A stretch of 64,000 nucleotides of DNA from positions 2,479,001 to 2,543,000 of the forward strand of contig NZ_CP161920.1 in NCBI RefSeq assembly GCF_040819555.1, written 5' to 3'. The notes below the pieces were generated by a model, which ran no database searches, was not told the DNA's origin, and saw only the letters and a list, made by a program, of their open reading frames with translations. The stretch comes from Nitratireductor sp. GISD-1A_MAKvit (lineage in GTDB: Bacteria; Pseudomonadota; Alphaproteobacteria; Rhizobiales; Rhizobiaceae). Of the stretch, positions 9,384 to 18,790 are shown piece after piece. Every line of letters begins with the position of its first letter. Within the stretch, counting starts at the first letter, position 1. The position numbers and the translations under genes were made by a program.

Positions 9384-10268
9384 ATGGCAAGCATCGCATT
9401 CATCGGTCTCGGCAATATGGGCAATCCCATGGCCGCCAATCTCGTCCGGGCAGGACACACCGTGATGGGTTTCGACCTGATCACCGAAAACCTCGAGACC
9501 GCCACCAAGAACGGTGTCACCGTCATGGCGAGTGCCGCGGCGGCGGTGAAGGAGGCCGACGTCGTCATCACCATGCTGCCTGCGGGAAAACACGTTCTCT
9601 CGGTCTATGCCGACATCGCGCCCAAGGCCCCAAAGGGCGCCCTGTTCATCGATTCCTCCACCATCGATGTGGAATCGGCCCGCAAGGCGCACGGCCTCGC
9701 CTCCGATCACGGGCTTCTCTCCATCGATGCCCCGGTTTCGGGCGGCGTGGGCGGCGCGGAGGCAGGCACCCTCACCTTCATGGCTGGTGGCTCGCCCGAT
9801 GCCTTCGCACGGGCAAGCCCCGTTCTGGAACCGATGGCCGGACGGGTCGTTCACTGCGGTGATGGCGGCGCCGGTCAGGCCGCGAAAATCTGCAACAACA
9901 TGATCCTCGGAATTTCCATGATCGCCGTGGGCGAAGCCTTCGTTCTGGCCGAAAAGCTCGGCCTTTCCCATCAGGCGCTCTATGATGTTGCCTCCACGTC
10001 CTCGGGCCAATGCTGGTCCCTGACGACCTATTGCCCCGTCCCGGGCCCCGTTCCCACCTCACCGGCCAACCGCGATTACAGGCCCGGCTTTGCCGCCGGC
10101 CTCATGCTCAAGGATCTGAAGCTCGCCCAGGAAGCCGCCCAGGGCGCGGGCGCTGCCACGCCACTGGGCGCTGAGGCGACCCAGCTCTATACGCTGTTCA
10201 ACGCGATGGGGCATGAAGGCACCGATTTCTCCGGCATCATCAATTTTCTGCGCGGCGGGCAGAGCTGA
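9384..10268 (+). CDS. mmsB: 3-hydroxyisobutyrate dehydrogenase
   Basis: NAD-dependent oxidation of 3-hydroxyisobutyrate to methylmalonate semialdehyde in valine catabolism. The N-terminal Rossmann motif GLGNMGNPMAANL is followed by the substrate-binding PVSGGVGGAEAGTLTFM segment and the catalytic lysine in GQAAKICNNM (about residue 172). It is 294 residues, the standard length. It follows the acyl-CoA dehydrogenase by 43 bp with a GGGAGGAAA ribosome site, so the two form a transcription unit for sequential steps. Hydratase and hydrolase for the intervening steps are not in the window. Confidence 0.93.
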   Translation: MASIAFIGLGNMGNPMAANLVRAGHTVMGFDLITENLETATKNGVTVMASAAAAVKEADVVITMLPAGKHVLSVYADIAPKAPKGALFIDSSTIDVESARKAHGLASDHGLLSIDAPVSGGVGGAEAGTLTFMAGGSPDAFARASPVLEPMAGRVVHCGDGGAGQAAKICNNMILGISMIAVGEAFVLAEKLGLSHQALYDVASTSSGQCWSLTTYCPVPGPVPTSPANRDYRPGFAAGLMLKDLKLAQEAAQGAGAATPLGAEATQLYTLFNAMGHEGTDFSGIINFLRGGQS

Positions 10269-10348
10269 AAATTTTCGAACGCCGGCAAAAAAACGTGATT
10301 TTATACTTCGCGCTAACTTCCCGGTAACCATGACCGTATAGAAATGAC

Positions 10349-10496
10349 CTTGAGGCGGATTTGAAGCCTCCCCGACGCCGGATCAGGTTCTGCGTACCGG
10401 TACGGGAACTCTTCGCAGCGTAGCGTATTTGCGAAGAGGTGTGTTTGAGTACATGTAAAACCGCGTATCTTCCCGCCCGAAGACACGCGGTTTTTT
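10349..10496 (+). ncRNA. Candidate structured small RNA upstream of a strong terminator
   Basis: The 239-bp gap between two convergent genes holds several exact inverted repeats in a row: GAGGC/GCCTC (10352-10356 with 10366-10370), a perfect 12-bp palindrome at 10393-10404, a 9-bp hairpin at 10409-10417 with 10430-10438, and a long terminator hairpin with a T run. A possible -10 (TATAGA, 10337-10342) lies just before the first stem; no clear -35 is visible. No open frame covers it. This fits an intergenic sRNA of about 145 nt, but a long 3' untranslated region of mmsB is possible. I could not match it to SRP, 6S or other families by eye. Confidence 0.45.
10457..10496. terminator. Bidirectional intrinsic terminator
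   Basis: AACCGCGT (10459-10466) pairs with ACGCGGTT (10485-10492), and an inner TCTTC/GAAGA extends the stem, followed by a T run on the plus strand and preceded by an A run. It can end transcription both from mmsB or the candidate sRNA and from the convergent aminotransferase gene. Confidence 0.85.
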
Positions 10497-10507
10497 CTTG
10501 CCGACGC

Positions 10508-11887
10508 TCAGCCTTTGCGAAGCGTTGCCTCGGCCCTTTCCAGCGCCGCCACAATGCGATCGCAGGCCATGTCAATCGTTTCCCGTGTCCAGATCAGCGG
10601 CGGCGACAGAATCATCGTGTCCCCCACGGCCCGCATCATCATGCCGCCTGCTATGGCATGATCGCGCACGCACGATGCCGCCGCCCCCTCACCTGGAAAA
10701 CGCTTGCGCGCTGCCTTGTCGGAAACAATCTCGATTGCCGCCATGAGACCGAAGGAACGCACCTCACCGACGATGTCGTGACCGCCAAGACGCGACTGCA
10801 GGGCCTCGGCCAGATAGGGGCCGGTGTCGGAGCGCACACGTTCCACCAGCCCTTCGCGCTCGATGATTTCGAGGTTCTTCAGCGCCACGGCACAGGCAAC
10901 CGGATGCCCCGAATAGGTGTAGCCGTGAAAGAACTCCCCGCCCTTCTTCACCAGCGTATCGGCAATGCGGTCGCCGACCAGAAGCGCTGAAAGCGGCTGA
11001 TAGCCGGAGGTCAGGGCCTTCGCCGTGGTGATCGTGTCGGGTTGAAGGCCAAGCCGCTCAGCGGCAAACCACGCGCCCGTGCGTCCATAACCGGTGATCA
11101 CCTCGTCCAGCATGAGGAGCACATCGTATTTCTTGCAGATGCGGTCGATCTCGGGCCAGTAGCTATCCGGCGGAATCTTCACGCCGCCCGCGCCCATCAC
11201 CGGCTCACCGATGAAGGCAGCAACAGTCTCCGGCCCGGCCGCAAGGATCGCGTCCTCGACCGCCCTTGCCGCCCGCAATCCGAAATCGTGGTCGCTTTCA
11301 CCTGATTGCCTGAGTTCAAATGCGTAGGGCGGCATCACGTGGTCGATGTTCGGCACAGCACCATGAAGCTGGCCATGCATCGCCTCCATGCCGCCGAGCG
11401 ATGTGGCAGCCACGGTGGAGCCGTGATAGGCCCAGTTACGCGAGATGATACGGTTTTTCTCCGGCCTGCCTTCCAGCGCCCAGTAATGCCGCACCAGCCG
11501 AAGGGCCGTGTCATTGGCTTCAGATCCGGACGATCCGTAAAACACCTGATTGATGTTCTGGGGCGCGATCTCCGCCAGCTTCTGCGACAGCAACACCGGG
11601 GTCGGCGTGGAGCAGCGGAAAAAGGAATTGTAATAGGGCAGTTCCTTCATCTGCTCATAAGCCACTTCGGCCAGCTCGTCACGCCCGTAGCCGATGTTCA
11701 CGCACCACAGACCGGCCATCCCGTCGAGGATCTCGTTGCCCTCCATGTCATAGACGAAGGGGCCGTCGGCGCGGGTGATGATGCGCGAACCGGAAGCCCG
11801 CAAATCCTCGTGGTCGGTGAATGGGTGCAGATGGTGCGCAGCATCCATTGTCTGAAGCTGCTTCAGCGTGAAATTCCGATAGGTCAT
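10508..11887 (-). CDS. Class III PLP-dependent aminotransferase (omega-amino acid:pyruvate type)
   Basis: Aminotransferase of the class III/fold type I group (459 aa). Visible signatures are YGSSGSEANDTALRL for cofactor phosphate binding, LLMLDEVITGYGRTG with the cofactor aspartate, and the Schiff-base lysine in ITTAKALTSGY (about residue 290). Sequence style matches omega-amino acid:pyruvate, putrescine or beta-alanine transaminases; the exact amine donor is not deducible. The start at 11887 (MTYRNFTLKQLQ) is preferred over an upstream in-frame ATG because GTGAGAA precedes it. It is convergent with the valine pair and divergent from the NTF2-like gene. Confidence 0.9.
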   Translation of the reverse strand: MTYRNFTLKQLQTMDAAHHLHPFTDHEDLRASGSRIITRADGPFVYDMEGNEILDGMAGLWCVNIGYGRDELAEVAYEQMKELPYYNSFFRCSTPTPVLLSQKLAEIAPQNINQVFYGSSGSEANDTALRLVRHYWALEGRPEKNRIISRNWAYHGSTVAATSLGGMEAMHGQLHGAVPNIDHVMPPYAFELRQSGESDHDFGLRAARAVEDAILAAGPETVAAFIGEPVMGAGGVKIPPDSYWPEIDRICKKYDVLLMLDEVITGYGRTGAWFAAERLGLQPDTITTAKALTSGYQPLSALLVGDRIADTLVKKGGEFFHGYTYSGHPVACAVALKNLEIIEREGLVERVRSDTGPYLAEALQSRLGGHDIVGEVRSFGLMAAIEIVSDKAARKRFPGEGAAASCVRDHAIAGGMMMRAVGDTMILSPPLIWTRETIDMACDRIVAALERAEATLRKG

Positions 11888-12164
11888 AGAGTTCTCACTT
11901 CGCTTGAATTGATCCGGAAATGCCGGCACGGTTTCAAGCGGAAGCCGGTGGAGAGTATCCGATGCGCGCGCACAGCCGCAACAACTCCGCGTGCCGTGTA
12001 CGCGGTGACGGCTTGAGTGAGGGCAGGAAGCCGCGCCCTGGCGTGAATTGCGTCTTCATCATGCCGCACCTTACCAATGCGCCCGGCAGGTCGACAAGCA
12101 TGTCGGAGAACCACAAGCACACACGTCTTGTATCCATGCTCACGAAATCACGGGAGTGGCACGA

Positions 12165-12530
12165 ATGAAGCTGATTGGAAGCCGCGATTGCGGCAATTCC
12201 CCCAAGAACCGCCGTATCCAGGATCTTGCCGTTGCGCTTTTGGCAGGTGATGAAGCCACCTTGTCGCGGCTGCTGGAGGAGCAGGCGGTCTGGGAGATTG
12301 CGGGCGATGGCGTGTTCGTGGGGCGAAAGGCGATCATCGCCGCTTCCGGCAAGCCTGCCATTGCTGCGATCACGGTCAACCACGCGATCTCGCACGGCCG
12401 TTCGGGCGCTGCCAATGGCCACCTGCGCTGTAAAAGCGGCGACGAGATTGCCTTCTGCGACATTGTGGAATTTGGCAGCGCAAAGGGCACAGCCGTTGCC
12501 AGGATCACCACATTGCGTGTGCCACTGTGA
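12165..12530 (+). CDS. NTF2-like / SnoaL-like small protein
   Basis: A 121-residue protein with the pattern of an NTF2-like cone fold: an N-terminal helix (PKNRRIQDLAVALLAGDEATLSRLL), a tryptophan-containing strand (VWEIAGDGVFVGRKAI) and later strands including FCDIVEFGSA and VARITTLRVPL. Such domains are either small-molecule enzymes or ligand-binding proteins; no catalytic residues can be assigned. The start at 12165 has GGGAG upstream; the frame is open for another 39 codons upstream without a plausible ribosome site. It precedes the MttB-family gene by 160 bp and may belong to the same unit. Confidence 0.6.
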   Translation: MKLIGSRDCGNSPKNRRIQDLAVALLAGDEATLSRLLEEQAVWEIAGDGVFVGRKAIIAASGKPAIAAITVNHAISHGRSGAANGHLRCKSGDEIAFCDIVEFGSAKGTAVARITTLRVPL

Positions 12531-12690
12531 CCGGACAAGGCAAGACGGGCACGTAGATCGCTCCGCTCCTGATCCGGCGAAAAGGCCCGCAAGGATGTCG
12601 CATCTCTGGCGGTAGGCGTCGTCAGCCCGGCGCTCAGACCAGACTTTTGGCTCCATCATGCGCACCAGTGCAGCAGTCACGAAGGTGCCC

Positions 12691-14259
12691 ATGACGCAGA
12701 ACCTCGCAACCGCTGATCCCGGCTCCACCCGCTCAAGGCGCGGCGGGCGTGCAGCAAAACGCACCGGCATATCCGGTTTCGAGCAGCCGCCCTTCCGCCG
12801 TCTCGTCAACCCGTTCGAGCCAGCACGCATCGTCTCCGACGACCAGCTTGAAGCCATACACCTGGCCTCGTTACGCGTGCTAAGCGAAATCGGTGTCGAA
12901 GTGCTTCACGATGAGGCGCGTACGATCATGAAGGCGCATGGTGCCGATGTGCGGCCCAACACGCAGCGCGTTCATTTCGACCCCGACCTGATCCTTGAGC
13001 ATGTCGCTCACTGCCCGTCGGAATTCGAGGTGCATGCGCGCAATCCGGCCCACAATCTGCACATGGGTGGGAACAGCCTCATTCTGGCGCAGATGGCATC
13101 TGCTCCCAATTGTTCCGATCTCGACCGCGGCCGCAGGCCCGGCAATCAGGAAGACTTCCGAAACTTCCTCAAGCTGTCCCAGATGCACAACATCATCCAG
13201 TGCCAGGGCGGGTATCCGGTCGAGCCGGTCGACATTCATCCCTCCATCCGGCATCTGGAATGCCTGCGCGACATCGCCACCCTCACCGACAAGGCCTTTC
13301 ACATCTACTCGCTGGGTCGGGAGCGCAACCTCGACGGTCTTGAGATAGCCCGCATCGCACGCGGCGTCGACGCCGATCAGTTTGCCCAAGAGGTGTCCTG
13401 CTTCACCATCATCAACACCAATTCGCCGCTTCGGCTCGACGTGCCGATGATGGAAGGCATCATCCAGATGAGTCGCCATGGACAGGCGGTCATTGTCACC
13501 CCGTTCACGCTGGCCGGCGCCATGGCCCCCGTCACGATCGCCGGCGCGGTGGTGGAGCAGAATGCCGAAGCACTTGCCGCAATCGCCTTTTCCCAGATGG
13601 TTCGCAAAGGCGCGCCCGTCGGCTATGGCGGTTTTAGCTCCAATGTCGACATGCGCTCGGGCGCTCCCGCCTTCGGCACGCCTGAATACATGAAAGCGCA
13701 ACTTCTAAGCGGGCAACTCGCCCGGCGCTATGGCATTCCCTATCGCAGCTCCAATGTCTGCACCGCCAATACGGTCGATGCACAGGCCGCCTATGAAAGC
13801 ACTTTCTCCCTCTGGGGCGTCATTCAGGGCGGTGCGAACATGGTCAAACACGCCGCCGGATGGCTCGAAGGCGGGCTGTGCTGCTCCTTTGAAAAGATGA
13901 TGCTCGACATCGATCTTCTGCAGATGGTGGCCGAGTTTCTCGAACCGCTCGATCTCTCAGAAGACGCGCTCGGGGTCGATGCCATCCGCCAGGTTGGCCC
14001 CGGCGGGCATTTCTTCGGTTCCCCGCACACGCAGGCGCGCTACAAAACCGCCTTCTATGCCCCGATCATTTCCGACTGGCGCAATTACGAGACCTGGGCG
14101 CAGGCCGGCGCTCCCACCGCCATCGATCACGCCAACCGGCTCTGGAAGGAGCGGCTTGCGATGTACGAACCACCCCCAATGCATGAAGCCATTCGCGACG
14201 AGCTGAATGAATTCGTCGAGCGCCGCATCCGCGAGGGCGGTGCGCCGACGGATTTCTAG
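12691..14259 (+). CDS. MttB (trimethylamine methyltransferase) family protein, non-pyrrolysine
   Basis: Member of the COG5598/MttB superfamily (522 aa) that transfers a methyl group from a quaternary or tertiary amine, classically to a corrinoid protein. The frame is read through without an in-frame TAG, so it is the non-pyrrolysine type, a group that includes glycine betaine methyltransferases. It has the usual basic N-terminus (RSRRGGRAAKR) and conserved segments such as GGYPVEPVDIHPS and GPGGHFFGSPHT. The start at 12691 was chosen for AAGGTG upstream; an ATG at 12658 is the alternative. The next gene is a dimethylglycine dehydrogenase-like enzyme, suggesting betaine demethylation. No corrinoid protein or reactivator gene is visible in the window. 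Confidence 0.85.
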   Translation: MTQNLATADPGSTRSRRGGRAAKRTGISGFEQPPFRRLVNPFEPARIVSDDQLEAIHLASLRVLSEIGVEVLHDEARTIMKAHGADVRPNTQRVHFDPDLILEHVAHCPSEFEVHARNPAHNLHMGGNSLILAQMASAPNCSDLDRGRRPGNQEDFRNFLKLSQMHNIIQCQGGYPVEPVDIHPSIRHLECLRDIATLTDKAFHIYSLGRERNLDGLEIARIARGVDADQFAQEVSCFTIINTNSPLRLDVPMMEGIIQMSRHGQAVIVTPFTLAGAMAPVTIAGAVVEQNAEALAAIAFSQMVRKGAPVGYGGFSSNVDMRSGAPAFGTPEYMKAQLLSGQLARRYGIPYRSSNVCTANTVDAQAAYESTFSLWGVIQGGANMVKHAAGWLEGGLCCSFEKMMLDIDLLQMVAEFLEPLDLSEDALGVDAIRQVGPGGHFFGSPHTQARYKTAFYAPIISDWRNYETWAQAGAPTAIDHANRLWKERLAMYEPPPMHEAIRDELNEFVERRIREGGAPTDF

Positions 14260-14287
14260 TTATGATTCCGAAAGCGGGTGCAACTTA

Positions 14288-16853
14288 ATGAAATCGCATG
14301 CAAAAGCAGTGGTAATTGGTGGCGGCGTGGTCGGATGTTCGGTGCTCTATCACCTTGCCCGCGCCGGCTGGAGCGACGTCATGCTGATCGAGCGCTCTGA
14401 ACTGACCTCCGGGTCTTCCTGGCATGCTGCAGGCGGATTTCACACGCTCAATGGCGATCCCAACGTTGCGAAACTTCAGGCCTATACGGTCCAGCTCTAC
14501 CGGGAAATCGAAGAGCTTTCCGGTCAATCCTGCGGCCTCCACCTGACCGGCGGCGTGATGCTGGCCGACAGCCCCGAGCGCATGGATTTTCTCCGCCTTG
14601 CCCACGCCAAGGGCCGGTACCTCGGCATGGAGACCGAGCTGATCACCCCGTCCGAAGCCAAATCCATGTTCCCCCTGATGGACGAGCGCCATTTCGTCGG
14701 CGCCCTGTGGGATCCGGTTGAGGGCCATCTCGATCCGTCTGGCACCACCCATGCCTATGCGAAGGCCGCTCGGAAACTCGGTGCCGAGATCGTGCTCAGA
14801 AACCGAGTCACGGAACTTACGCAAGCCATTGATGGAACGTGGAAAGTCGTCACCGAGCAAGGCACGGTAGAAGCCGAGCACGTGGTCAATTGCGGAGGCC
14901 TTTGGGCGCGCGAAGTGGGCCGTATGGCGGGCCTCGAACTGCCGCTTCTGGCCATGGAGCACATGTATCTCCTCACGGAGCCCATGCCGGAAGTGGAGGT
15001 TTTCAACCGCGAGACCGGCCGCGAGATGATCGGCGTCATCGACTTCAAGGGCGAAATCTATACGCGTCAGGAGCGCAACGGCATCCTGCTCGGCACCTAT
15101 GAGAAGGCCGCCCGGCCATGGGCGCCACGCGAGACCCCCTGGGATTTCGGCCATGAACTTCTGGAGCCGGACATCGATCGCATCGCCCCTTCCCTCGAAG
15201 TCGGGTTCCGCCATTTCCCGGCGCTGGAAAACGCCGGCATCAAACAGATCATCAACGGCCCTTTCACCTTCGCACCCGATGGCAATCCGCTTGTCGGTCC
15301 CGTTCAGGGCCTGACCAATTACTGGGTCGCCTGCGCGGTCATGGCCGGGTTCAGCCAGGGCGGCGGGGTTGGCCTTGCACTCGCCAACTGGATGGTCGAG
15401 GGCGACCCCGGCTTCGATGTATGGGGTATGGATGTTGCCCGTTTCGGCGAATGGGCAAGCCTGCGCTACACAAACGCCAAGGTGCGGGAAAACTATTCCC
15501 GCCGATTCTCGATCCGCTTCCCCAATGAAGAGCTGCCCGCCGCCCGCCCGGCGCAGACAACGCCGCTCTACGACATCATGGTGCGCGACAACAATGCGGT
15601 GATGGGCGATTCCTGGGGGCTGGAAACGCCGCTCTGGTTCGCGCCACAAGGCACCGAGCCAAAAGACATTGTCTCCTTCCACCGGTCCAATGATTTTGCG
15701 CCTGTCGGGAAAGAAGTGCGCGCCGTGCGCGAGCGCGTGGGCATCACCGAGATCGCCAATTTTGCAAAGTATGAGATTTCGGGCACCGGTGCGCGGGCCT
15801 TCCTCGACCGTCTGATGACCAACCGCCTGCCGAAGCCCGGCCGCGTCGTCCTCTCTCCCATGCTCAATGAATTCGGCAAGCTTATCGGCGACTTCACAAT
15901 CGCCAATCGTGGTGCGAAAGACGGCGCCAACCGCTTCATGATCTGGGGTTCGTCAGCCGCGCAGATCTACCATATGCGCTGGTTCGAAAAGCACCTGCCA
16001 CGCGACGGCACGGTGCATCTCCACCGCTTCGATCAGACCCTTGTCGGCCTTTCGCTCGCCGGCCCGCTGTCCCGCGCCGTTCTCGAAAAGCTGGTCGACA
16101 TCGATATTTCGAAAGATGCCTTTCGCTTCATGAATTTCCGCGAGATGGCCGTCGCCGGCGCGCCCTGCATGGTCAACCGGCTCACCTATACGGGCGACCT
16201 CGGCTATGAGATCTGGATGCCGCCGGCCCTATCAGCGCCAGGTCTATACGGCGCTCAAGGGTTCAGGCGCCGAATTCGGCATTGTCGATTTCGGCATGCG
16301 CGCCCTGCTCTCGATGCGGCTTGAAAAGAATTTCCCGACCTGGTTTCGCGAGTTGCGCCCGATCTACGGTCCCTTCGAAGGGGCCATGGAGCGCTTCGTC
16401 AAACTGGATAAGGGCGATTTTATCGGTCGCGAGGCCGCGCTGCGGGAGAAGCGGAAGGGACCACGCGTAAGCCGTGTTTCCTTCATCGTCGATGCCGACG
16501 ACGCCGATGTGATGGGCGACGAGCCCATCTGGGCAAAGGTCGGCGAGCGGGATTTCGGCACCGTCGAACCGCCTCACGGCTATGGTGCCCCCCGCTTCGA
16601 TGCCGCTGGCAGGGAAATCGCCAGGGCCGGCAACAGCATTGTCGATGGCGAATGGCGCGTCGTCGGCTGGGTGACCTCCGGCGGCTATGCGCATTCGGTC
16701 GAGAAATCCATGGCGCAGGGCTATGTACCTGCGGCCCTTTCACAGGACGAGAGCGCCGGCCTGTTCGAGATCGAGATTCTGGGCCGCCGCCGCGCGGCCC
16801 GCATCAATGCCGAGCCGCCCTTCGACCCCGCCGGCGATCGCATGCGCGGCTAG
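14288..16853 (+). CDS. Dimethylglycine/sarcosine dehydrogenase-like FAD enzyme (one-base frameshift)
   Basis: Large FAD- and folate-dependent demethylase. The N-terminal oxidoreductase domain has the dinucleotide motif VIGGGVVGCSVLYHLA and the SSWHAAGGFH segment whose histidine is the usual covalent FAD site. The second half is a GcvT-like folate-binding domain (GMRALLSMRLEKNF, EPPHGYGAPRFDAAG), which would capture the released one-carbon unit. As written the frame breaks at the C run 16227-16229: up to there the first frame reads GYEIWMPPA, after it the next frame continues YQRQVYTALKG. Removing one C gives 854 residues, normal for the family. It follows the MttB-family gene by 28 bp. Its 3' end overlaps the convergent PhnD-like gene by 4 bp. 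Confidence 0.88.
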
Positions 16854-17557
16854 GAGAAAAGCACGGCTCGCAGCGACGCAATCGTTTCTTCGTCCGTCTT
16901 CCGGCTCGTCACATAGGGAAGCCCCAGACGCCGGGCCGTCCAGCCAACGACATGCAGGCCGTCGACGCCGGGCACGAAACGCTGAGCCATCGCCCAGCTG
17001 CGACAATCGACGGCACACACATCCGCCCGCCCGTCATGCACGGCTTCGAGGGAAGCGCGATGTCCGCCCGTTGACAGTTTTTCTGCAAAAATATCAATAC
17101 CTTCTCCCGCCTCTTTCAGATCCTGAATCAGGGCAAGAAACCCTGACCGCGAGAGCATTTCATTATAGGCAAGGCGTTTGCCCCGCATGAGATCGAGCGG
17201 CAGAAGCGCGCGGCCATCCGGCGGCGCGGCAAGGCAGATCCTTCCCCCGTCGCGACGCATGACGAGCGCACTGGAGTAAAGCGTGCCCTCACCACCCTCA
17301 TAGGCCGAATAGTCGGGCTGCCCGACCACACGCACATGTTCAGCCAGCCCAGCTTCCATTGGCCCCCAGCAGGTCTGCGCCAAAAGCAGATTCGGGCTTT
17401 GCCACAGCGCCTGCAGATCGCCGCTGCGTGTCAGCGCTTGGGGCGCATCGACACCGCACCCACGCAGGGCATCGCGCCAGCCCTGCCACAGGGCGTCAGT
17501 GTCCTGCCGGCACTCGGGCCAGTCATACATGGGAAGGGCGGCAATCCATTCGCTCAT
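16850..17557 (-). CDS. PhnD-like substrate-binding domain protein without signal peptide
   Basis: A 235-residue protein related to phosphate/phosphite/phosphonate binding proteins: LLLAQTCWGPMEAGL, YSSALVMRRDGG and the hinge-region VHDGRADVCAVDCRSWAMAQR pattern are recognisable. Unlike true periplasmic PhnD it starts MSEWIAALPMYDWPE with no signal peptide, so it probably stays in the cytoplasm as a sensor or small-molecule binding protein. It is on the same strand as, and 39 bp after, the desaturase-like gene, making a likely two-gene operon. Its ligand is unknown; in this context an amine or betaine metabolite is possible but untested. Confidence 0.72.
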   Translation of the reverse strand: MSEWIAALPMYDWPECRQDTDALWQGWRDALRGCGVDAPQALTRSGDLQALWQSPNLLLAQTCWGPMEAGLAEHVRVVGQPDYSAYEGGEGTLYSSALVMRRDGGRICLAAPPDGRALLPLDLMRGKRLAYNEMLSRSGFLALIQDLKEAGEGIDIFAEKLSTGGHRASLEAVHDGRADVCAVDCRSWAMAQRFVPGVDGLHVVGWTARRLGLPYVTSRKTDEETIASLRAVLFS

Positions 17558-17596
17558 GCGTTCTTACCGGGTGCAGGGCGTGTCAAACGCAAGCGC

Positions 17597-18610
17597 TCAC
17601 TCCTTCACCGGCCGTGCCGGCACGGGCACGGTCCCCTGGCCGCCGAGCCTGCGCCCGCGAGCACGTGGACGAAAACCGCGCGGCGTCTCCGGTAGACGTT
17701 TCAGCACCGGATGCGGCACCGGCTCCTTGGCCCGAAACGCAAAATCCTTCATGAGCGCCCAGTAACCGGGATAGCTGTAGCCGTCATTCATGGCGAGCCA
17801 CTCCGCCCGCCTTGCCCGATAGAGTGCAGGCAGCCGGTACCAGGGCGCGGTCGGCACTTTGTGATGAACCAGGTGCAGATTGTTGTTCAGAAACAGCAGC
17901 GATAGCGCTGAGCGTTCCACGATGATGGTGCGCCCGTCCGGCCGTTCCGACCACTGATGCTCGGCAAAGGTGCGCACCGAGATCAGCGATTGTCCGAGCC
18001 AGGCCGGCACAAGGATGTAAAGCCACAGCGGCATGCCGAACCCGTAGGCTATGACGGGCAGGACCACCGCCAGCCCTGCCCCGTGCATGAGCCAGGCTTT
18101 CCGCACACCATGCGCGTTTTTGCCAAGAAGCTTCAGTTCGGAGGCCACAAAGCCGGCATTCATGATTGCCGGTCCCAGAACGAAGCGCCCGATCATCGTG
18201 TTGTTGATTTCAAGCGCCCGCCGCACCCAGCCGGGCAGTTCCTCGTATTGCCAGAGTGCCCTGTAATAGCTCTCCGGGTCCTCGAAGGGGTCGGTCAGGC
18301 GTTCATCCGCATGATGGCGCAGATGCAGCGCCTTGAAGCGGCGATAGGGATAGACAAGCCCGATGGGCAGAAACACCAGCGCTTCGTTGAAGGCCGTTGA
18401 GCGCGTTGGATGCCCGTGCAGACATTCATGCATGAGCGAACTCTGCAACGCGATGGTCAATGTCAGGAGCGCCAGTGCTGCCAGCGGCCAGTCCGGCCAC
18501 AGGGCAAATCCGGCCACTGCCCAGGCCGCATAACAGGCGATGATCAGGGCAAGGGTCGGCCATTCCATTGCCGCGCGGCCCCTGCCCCGGCTTCTGGTTG
18601 TCATATCCAT
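17597..18610 (-). CDS. Membrane fatty acid desaturase-like di-iron protein
   Basis: Integral membrane protein (337 aa) of the fatty acid desaturase/hydroxylase superfamily. It has the three histidine clusters that bind the two irons: HECLHGH, HLRHH and HLVHH, with hydrophobic segments between them. Members desaturate or hydroxylate acyl chains, carotenoids, alkanes or other small substrates using O2. It lies among betaine-related genes and is divergent from an XRE regulator with a palindromic operator between, so a substrate outside lipid metabolism should be considered. The start at 18610 is chosen near the first hydrophobic stretch; the frame is open about 30 codons upstream through the operator. 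Confidence 0.8.
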   Translation of the reverse strand: MDMTTRSRGRGRAAMEWPTLALIIACYAAWAVAGFALWPDWPLAALALLTLTIALQSSLMHECLHGHPTRSTAFNEALVFLPIGLVYPYRRFKALHLRHHADERLTDPFEDPESYYRALWQYEELPGWVRRALEINNTMIGRFVLGPAIMNAGFVASELKLLGKNAHGVRKAWLMHGAGLAVVLPVIAYGFGMPLWLYILVPAWLGQSLISVRTFAEHQWSERPDGRTIIVERSALSLLFLNNNLHLVHHKVPTAPWYRLPALYRARRAEWLAMNDGYSYPGYWALMKDFAFRAKEPVPHPVLKRLPETPRGFRPRARGRRLGGQGTVPVPARPVKE

Positions 18611-18669
18611 TCTGTTCCGATTCTGCGTCGCCGGGGCCTCATCACCCGGCCCGGCGGCGCGTGCTTGAT

Positions 18670-18689
18670 CCTGACAAAACTTTGTCAGG
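18670..18689. promoter_or_regulatory. Perfect palindromic operator between desaturase and XRE genes
   Basis: Two exact 9-bp arms, CCTGACAAA and TTTGTCAGG, separated by 2 bp. It lies 60 bp upstream of the desaturase-like start and about 100 bp upstream of the divergent XRE regulator start, the usual place for an autoregulatory operator controlling both. The link to the XRE protein is inference. Confidence 0.55.
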
Positions 18690-18790
18690 GGTTCGGAACA
18701 CACGCAATGCGAGAATGCGCACTATTCGTTGACAACGCGCACCATACCCATCATTTGTTTATCAAGCGCAACATTCGTTTTGGATACGAT

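Noticed and set aside
14285..15682. 465-codon open frame on the minus strand
   Set aside because: Shadow of the dimethylglycine dehydrogenase-like gene; no conserved motif and no ribosome site of note.
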